Part shown: in pieces, positions 14,416-17,374 of the stretch | Layout: the number at the start of each line of letters is the position of its first letter | Position numbering within the stretch: the first letter of the stretch is position 1 | Assembly: GCA_051650265.1 (NCBI GenBank) | Contig: JBOFIR010000066.1 | Coordinates: 1 to 17,374, forward strand | Length of the DNA: 17,374 nt | DNA from: JBOFEH01 sp051650265 | GTDB lineage: Bacteria > Bacillota > Clostridia > Lachnospirales > Cellulosilyticaceae | Direction of reading: 5' to 3' | Notes under the pieces: generated by a model | Database searches by the model: none | Told to the model about the DNA's origin: nothing | What the model saw: only the letters and a program-made list of their open reading frames with translations | Made by a program: the position numbers and the translations under genes

Positions 14416-16659
14416 ATGCCGAGTGAAATGTTTACCAGTCTCATGAATCGAATACGTTCATATCATCCCTCTGATGATTTATCTATGGTGGAAAGGGCTT
14501 ATGAGTTAGCGCATAAAGCGCACGAGGGCCAACTTAGAAAATCAGGGGAGCCGTATATTATTCATCCGTTGCAAGTCGCGTATATATTGGCTGATTTAGA
14601 ACTAGATATTGAATCGATTACAGCGGGAATTCTCCATGATGTGGTAGAGGATACTGATTACACGTTAGAGGATCTGGAACGGTTGTTTAATAAGGAAGTT
14701 GCACTTTTGGTAGATGGTGTTACAAAACTTGGTAAGATTCAGTATGCGTCTCAAAATAAACCGCTTCAAAAAGAGGAGATTTTAGCAGAAAACTATCGTA
14801 AGATGTTTTTAGCGATGGCACAAGATATTAGAGTTGTTTTGATAAAACTTGCAGATCGTCTTCACAATATGAGAACACTTAAGTTTATGCTACCACACAA
14901 GCAAAAGGAAATTGCAGATGAGACACTAACCATTTATGCGCCATTAGCCCATAGATTAGGTATTTGCAAAATAAAAGCAGAACTCGAGGATCTATCCCTA
15001 AGATATATTGAGCCAGAGATCTATTATGATCTGGCACACCGTATCGCCAAAAAGCGTGTCGAGAGGCTTGAATATATAGAAGATATCGTGGAACAAATCA
15101 AAAAAAAGTTAGATGAGGTGGGTATTGAGGCATCTGTTGAAGGTAGACCAAAACATTTCTTTAGTATCTACAAAAAGATTGTCAACAAAAATAAAACATT
15201 AGACCAAATATATGATTTATTTGCCATGAGAGCAATCGTTAAAGATGTAAAAGATTGCTATGGCGTACTCGGTGTGATCCACGAAATGTTTACACCAATA
15301 CCAGGTAGATTCAAAGATTATATTGCTATGCCAAAACCTAATATGTATCAATCACTTCATACGACGCTTATGGGATTTGAGGGAACGCCATTTGAAGTGC
15401 AGATTCGTACAGAGGAGATGCATCGTACTGCAGAGTATGGTATTGCAGCCCACTGGAAGTACAAAGATGCACAAAATAATGCATTGGAGAATGAAAGTCT
15501 GAAGGATCGATCAGAAGATAAGCTCATATGGCTTAGGGAAATTCTTGAGTGGCAACGCGACATGGATGACAATAAGGAGTTCATGAATGCACTTAAAGTT
15601 GACCTAGATATTTATACGGATCAAGTGTATATATTTACGCCAAAGGGCGAACTCATCACCTTGCCAAAAGGATCAACACCAATTGATTTTGCCTATATTA
15701 TTCATAGTGATATTGGAAATAAGATGGTCGGCGCCAAGGTAAATGGAAAGATTGTAACTTTTGATTATAATATTAAAAACGGTGATCGTATAGAGATTTT
15801 GACTTCTCAGAGCTCTAAAGGGCCTAGTAGAGATTGGCTCAATACGGTCAAGAGTGCTCAAGCACGTAATAAAATTAATCAATGGTTTAGAAAGCAGTTT
15901 AAGCAGGAAGATATCGTAAGAGGTAAGGAACTGTTAGAGGCAGCAGCAAAGCAAAAAGGTTATGTACTCTCTGGGTTGATGGATCCACAATGTGTAGAAA
16001 ATGTATGTACACGTTATGGACTACGTAACTGGAATTCAGTATGTGCGGCGGTTGGCTACGGGAGTATCAAAGAGAAACAAATTATCCAGCGTCTGATAGA
16101 TGAACACCTCAAAACAAAGAAAACGATGATAACACCACAGCAGATTCTAGATTCACATAGTGAGAACAAGGAGTATCCAGAGGATAAACAGCTCAAGAAG
16201 AGTAAGAGTGGGATCGTAGTAAGAGGTGTAGGTGATGTTGCAGTGAGATTTTCAAGATGCTGTAGACCACTACCAGGTGATGAGATCGTTGGTTATATCA
16301 CAAGAGGTAGGGGTGTGTCTATTCATCGCTGTGACTGTACGAATATTATTCATATGCCGGAAGATGAAAAGGAAAGACTAATTGATGCGCAGTGGTTCGA
16401 AGAAAATACGAGTAAGCGTACGTATATTACCGAGATCCAGATCACAGGTAGTGACCGTATGGGGATCATTGTAGATATTTCTAAAATTTTAACGGATATG
16501 AAAGTGCCTGTTAAGTCACTTAATGCAAGAACTACCAAAAGTCATGAAGCGATCTTTAACTATCGCATCGAGATTAGTAGCACCTATCAATTAGAAGAGA
16601 TTACACGCAAAGTATTACAGATTCCCGATGTGAGTGAAATCGAAAGAGTTAATTCATAA
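14416..16659 (+). CDS. rel: Bifunctional (p)ppGpp synthetase/hydrolase (RelA/SpoT homologue)
   Basis: A full-length 747-residue stringent-response enzyme. It makes (p)ppGpp from GTP or GDP and ATP, and hydrolyses it. The hydrolase domain (about 20-180) keeps YIIHPLQVA, the metal-binding HD at 74-75 (GILHDVVEDT) and the second Asp motif LADRLHNMRT at 145-154. The synthetase domain (about 240-350) has GRPKHFFSIYKK, RFKDYIAMPK at 298-307 (the RXKD type of bifunctional enzymes), YQSLHTT and EVQIRTEEMH. Next come a TGS domain (about 398-460), a zinc-finger/RIS segment with the CC pair at 615-616 plus HRCDC, and a C-terminal ACT domain (about 670-745). Both catalytic sites look intact. The ATG follows AAGGGGG. 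It begins the housekeeping block and is 14 bases ahead of dtd, a common Firmicute arrangement. Confidence 0.97.
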   Translation: MPSEMFTSLMNRIRSYHPSDDLSMVERAYELAHKAHEGQLRKSGEPYIIHPLQVAYILADLELDIESITAGILHDVVEDTDYTLEDLERLFNKEVALLVDGVTKLGKIQYASQNKPLQKEEILAENYRKMFLAMAQDIRVVLIKLADRLHNMRTLKFMLPHKQKEIADETLTIYAPLAHRLGICKIKAELEDLSLRYIEPEIYYDLAHRIAKKRVERLEYIEDIVEQIKKKLDEVGIEASVEGRPKHFFSIYKKIVNKNKTLDQIYDLFAMRAIVKDVKDCYGVLGVIHEMFTPIPGRFKDYIAMPKPNMYQSLHTTLMGFEGTPFEVQIRTEEMHRTAEYGIAAHWKYKDAQNNALENESLKDRSEDKLIWLREILEWQRDMDDNKEFMNALKVDLDIYTDQVYIFTPKGELITLPKGSTPIDFAYIIHSDIGNKMVGAKVNGKIVTFDYNIKNGDRIEILTSQSSKGPSRDWLNTVKSAQARNKINQWFRKQFKQEDIVRGKELLEAAAKQKGYVLSGLMDPQCVENVCTRYGLRNWNSVCAAVGYGSIKEKQIIQRLIDEHLKTKKTMITPQQILDSHSENKEYPEDKQLKKSKSGIVVRGVGDVAVRFSRCCRPLPGDEIVGYITRGRGVSIHRCDCTNIIHMPEDEKERLIDAQWFEENTSKRTYITEIQITGSDRMGIIVDISKILTDMKVPVKSLNARTTKSHEAIFNYRIEISSTYQLEEITRKVLQIPDVSEIERVNS

Positions 16660-16673
16660 AGAGGAGGATTGTG

Positions 16674-17123
16674 ATGAGAGCAGTTGTACAAAGAGTAATA
16701 GACGCAAGTGTGACCATAGACAACAAGTGTGTTTCTCAGATTGGTAAGGGGGCCCTTGTATTAGTAGGGATAAAAGCTGATGACACAGATCAAGATATAG
16801 AATATATCATTAAGAAGATTAGTGGATTACGTATTTTTGAGGACCTAGAAGGTAAGATGAACTTATCTATAGCAGATATAGCTGGTGAACTACTTATTGT
16901 GCCGAATTTTACACTATATGGAAATGCGACCAAAGGGATGCGCCCTAGCTTTGTCGCATCAGGTAGTGTGGATGAAGCTAAAAATAAGTATGAAAAGTTT
17001 ATTGAGTGTCTGCGTGAAAAAGATATTTCTTTTAAGGCTGGTGTATTTCAAGCAGATATGAAAGTTGCATTGGTTAATGATGGGCCAATTACTATATTGT
17101 TAGATAGTAGTAAATTATTCTAG
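16674..17123 (+). CDS. dtd: D-aminoacyl-tRNA deacylase
   Basis: A 149-residue enzyme that frees tRNA from mischarged D-amino acids in the cytoplasm. It begins with the typical MRAVVQRV, has IGKGALVLVGI, and near the end NDGPITILLDS, the Gly-cis-Pro motif of the family. The usual SQFT at 77-80 reads PNFT, keeping the Phe and Thr but not the Ser and Gln, followed by LYGNATKGMRPSF. The rest of the fold looks complete. A GTG at 16671 is in frame but only 3 bases from GAGGAGG (16661-16667); ATG at 16674 gives a 6-base gap and the canonical N-terminus. It is 14 bases after rel and likely co-transcribed. Confidence 0.95.
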   Translation: MRAVVQRVIDASVTIDNKCVSQIGKGALVLVGIKADDTDQDIEYIIKKISGLRIFEDLEGKMNLSIADIAGELLIVPNFTLYGNATKGMRPSFVASGSVDEAKNKYEKFIECLREKDISFKAGVFQADMKVALVNDGPITILLDSSKLF

Positions 17124-17150
17124 GGGGTGTTAGTTAACACCTCCTTTATT
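17123..17150 (+). terminator. Weak intrinsic terminator or attenuator after dtd
   Basis: GGGGGTGTTA at 17123-17132 pairs with TAACACCTCC at 17135-17144 (one G-U pair, top pair opened for the loop), overlapping the TAG stop and followed by TTTATT, a short imperfect T run. Confidence 0.5.
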
Positions 17151-17189
17151 CAATCAAAAAGATAGAGATAAAATAGGAGGATCATTAGG

Positions 17190-17374
17190 ATGAGAATAGA
17201 TACATTAACAGTGGGGATGCTACAAGAGCATACTTATATTATAAGTGATGAAGTGACTAAAGCGGCAGTAATTATTGATCCTGGCGCAGAGGCTGGGCGA
17301 ATAATAGATTTTGTAAAGAATAATGAATTAGATGTGAAAAAGATTTTATTAACACATGGGCATTTTGACCATAT
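17190..17374 (+). CDS. Metallo-beta-lactamase-fold hydrolase, glyoxalase II-like (partial)
   Basis: Only the first 61 codons are in the window; the gene runs off the right edge. The N-terminus has beta strands with LQEHTYIISD, AVIIDPGAE and ILLTHGHFDH, the HxHxDH zinc-binding motif at residues 56-61. The spacing and the early DPG turn fit the small YcbL/YqgX-like hydrolases related to hydroxyacylglutathione hydrolase. Substrate cannot be told. The ATG follows AGGAGG at 17175-17180 with a 9-base gap. Its place after rel-dtd is a familiar order in clostridia. Confidence 0.88.
   Translation, partial: MRIDTLTVGMLQEHTYIISDEVTKAAVIIDPGAEAGRIIDFVKNNELDVKKILLTHGHFDH

Noticed and set aside
1..17374. 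tRNA, rRNA, insertion sequence, phage or riboswitch features
   Set aside because: I saw no tRNA cloverleaf, transposase, integrase, terminal inverted repeats or known riboswitch core in the window.

Overview
The window looks like the chromosome of a low-GC, endospore-forming anaerobe of the Clostridia. The grounds are AT-rich DNA, strong AGGAGG-type ribosome binding sites on almost every gene, many SPOCS (DUF3794) and DUF11 spore-type proteins, and a rel-dtd-metallo-hydrolase order typical of Firmicutes. The style resembles Lachnospirales such as Cellulosilyticum, but I cannot fix the genus from sequence alone.

Positions 1-14250 look like a spore-surface (coat/exosporium) locus. It opens with a 675-residue collagen-like protein holding 159 unbroken Gly-X-Y triplets, then a DUF1835/DUF3658 protein, then a reverse-strand family 2 glycosyltransferase with a TPR-like tail. 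The centre (4512-8937) holds two convergent three-gene operons in mirror image. Each encodes two small single-SPOCS proteins followed by a DUF11-DUF11-SPOCS protein, and the two meet at one bidirectional terminator. Two Cys/Pro-rich structural proteins follow. Next comes a two-gene glycosyltransferase operon (TPR-GT2 plus a CgeB-like enzyme), then a small Cys/Asn/Gln/Tyr-rich coat-like protein.

I found sites fitting the sigma-K pattern (AC, 16-17 bases, CATANNNTA) upstream of five transcription units: 2197(+), 4512(+), 8937(-), 9207(+, imperfect) and 13729(+). This suggests that much of the region is one late mother-cell regulon. Together the genes suggest a layered protein shell: SPOCS proteins as possible docking modules on the coat basement, Cys-rich proteins cross-linked by disulfides, a Thr-rich collagen filament outside, and three glycosyltransferases to decorate it. 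That assembly model is inference.

From about 14251 the character changes to housekeeping. A sigma-A-type promoter precedes a bifunctional (p)ppGpp synthetase/hydrolase (rel), followed closely by D-aminoacyl-tRNA deacylase (dtd). A metallo-beta-lactamase-fold hydrolase is cut off by the window end.
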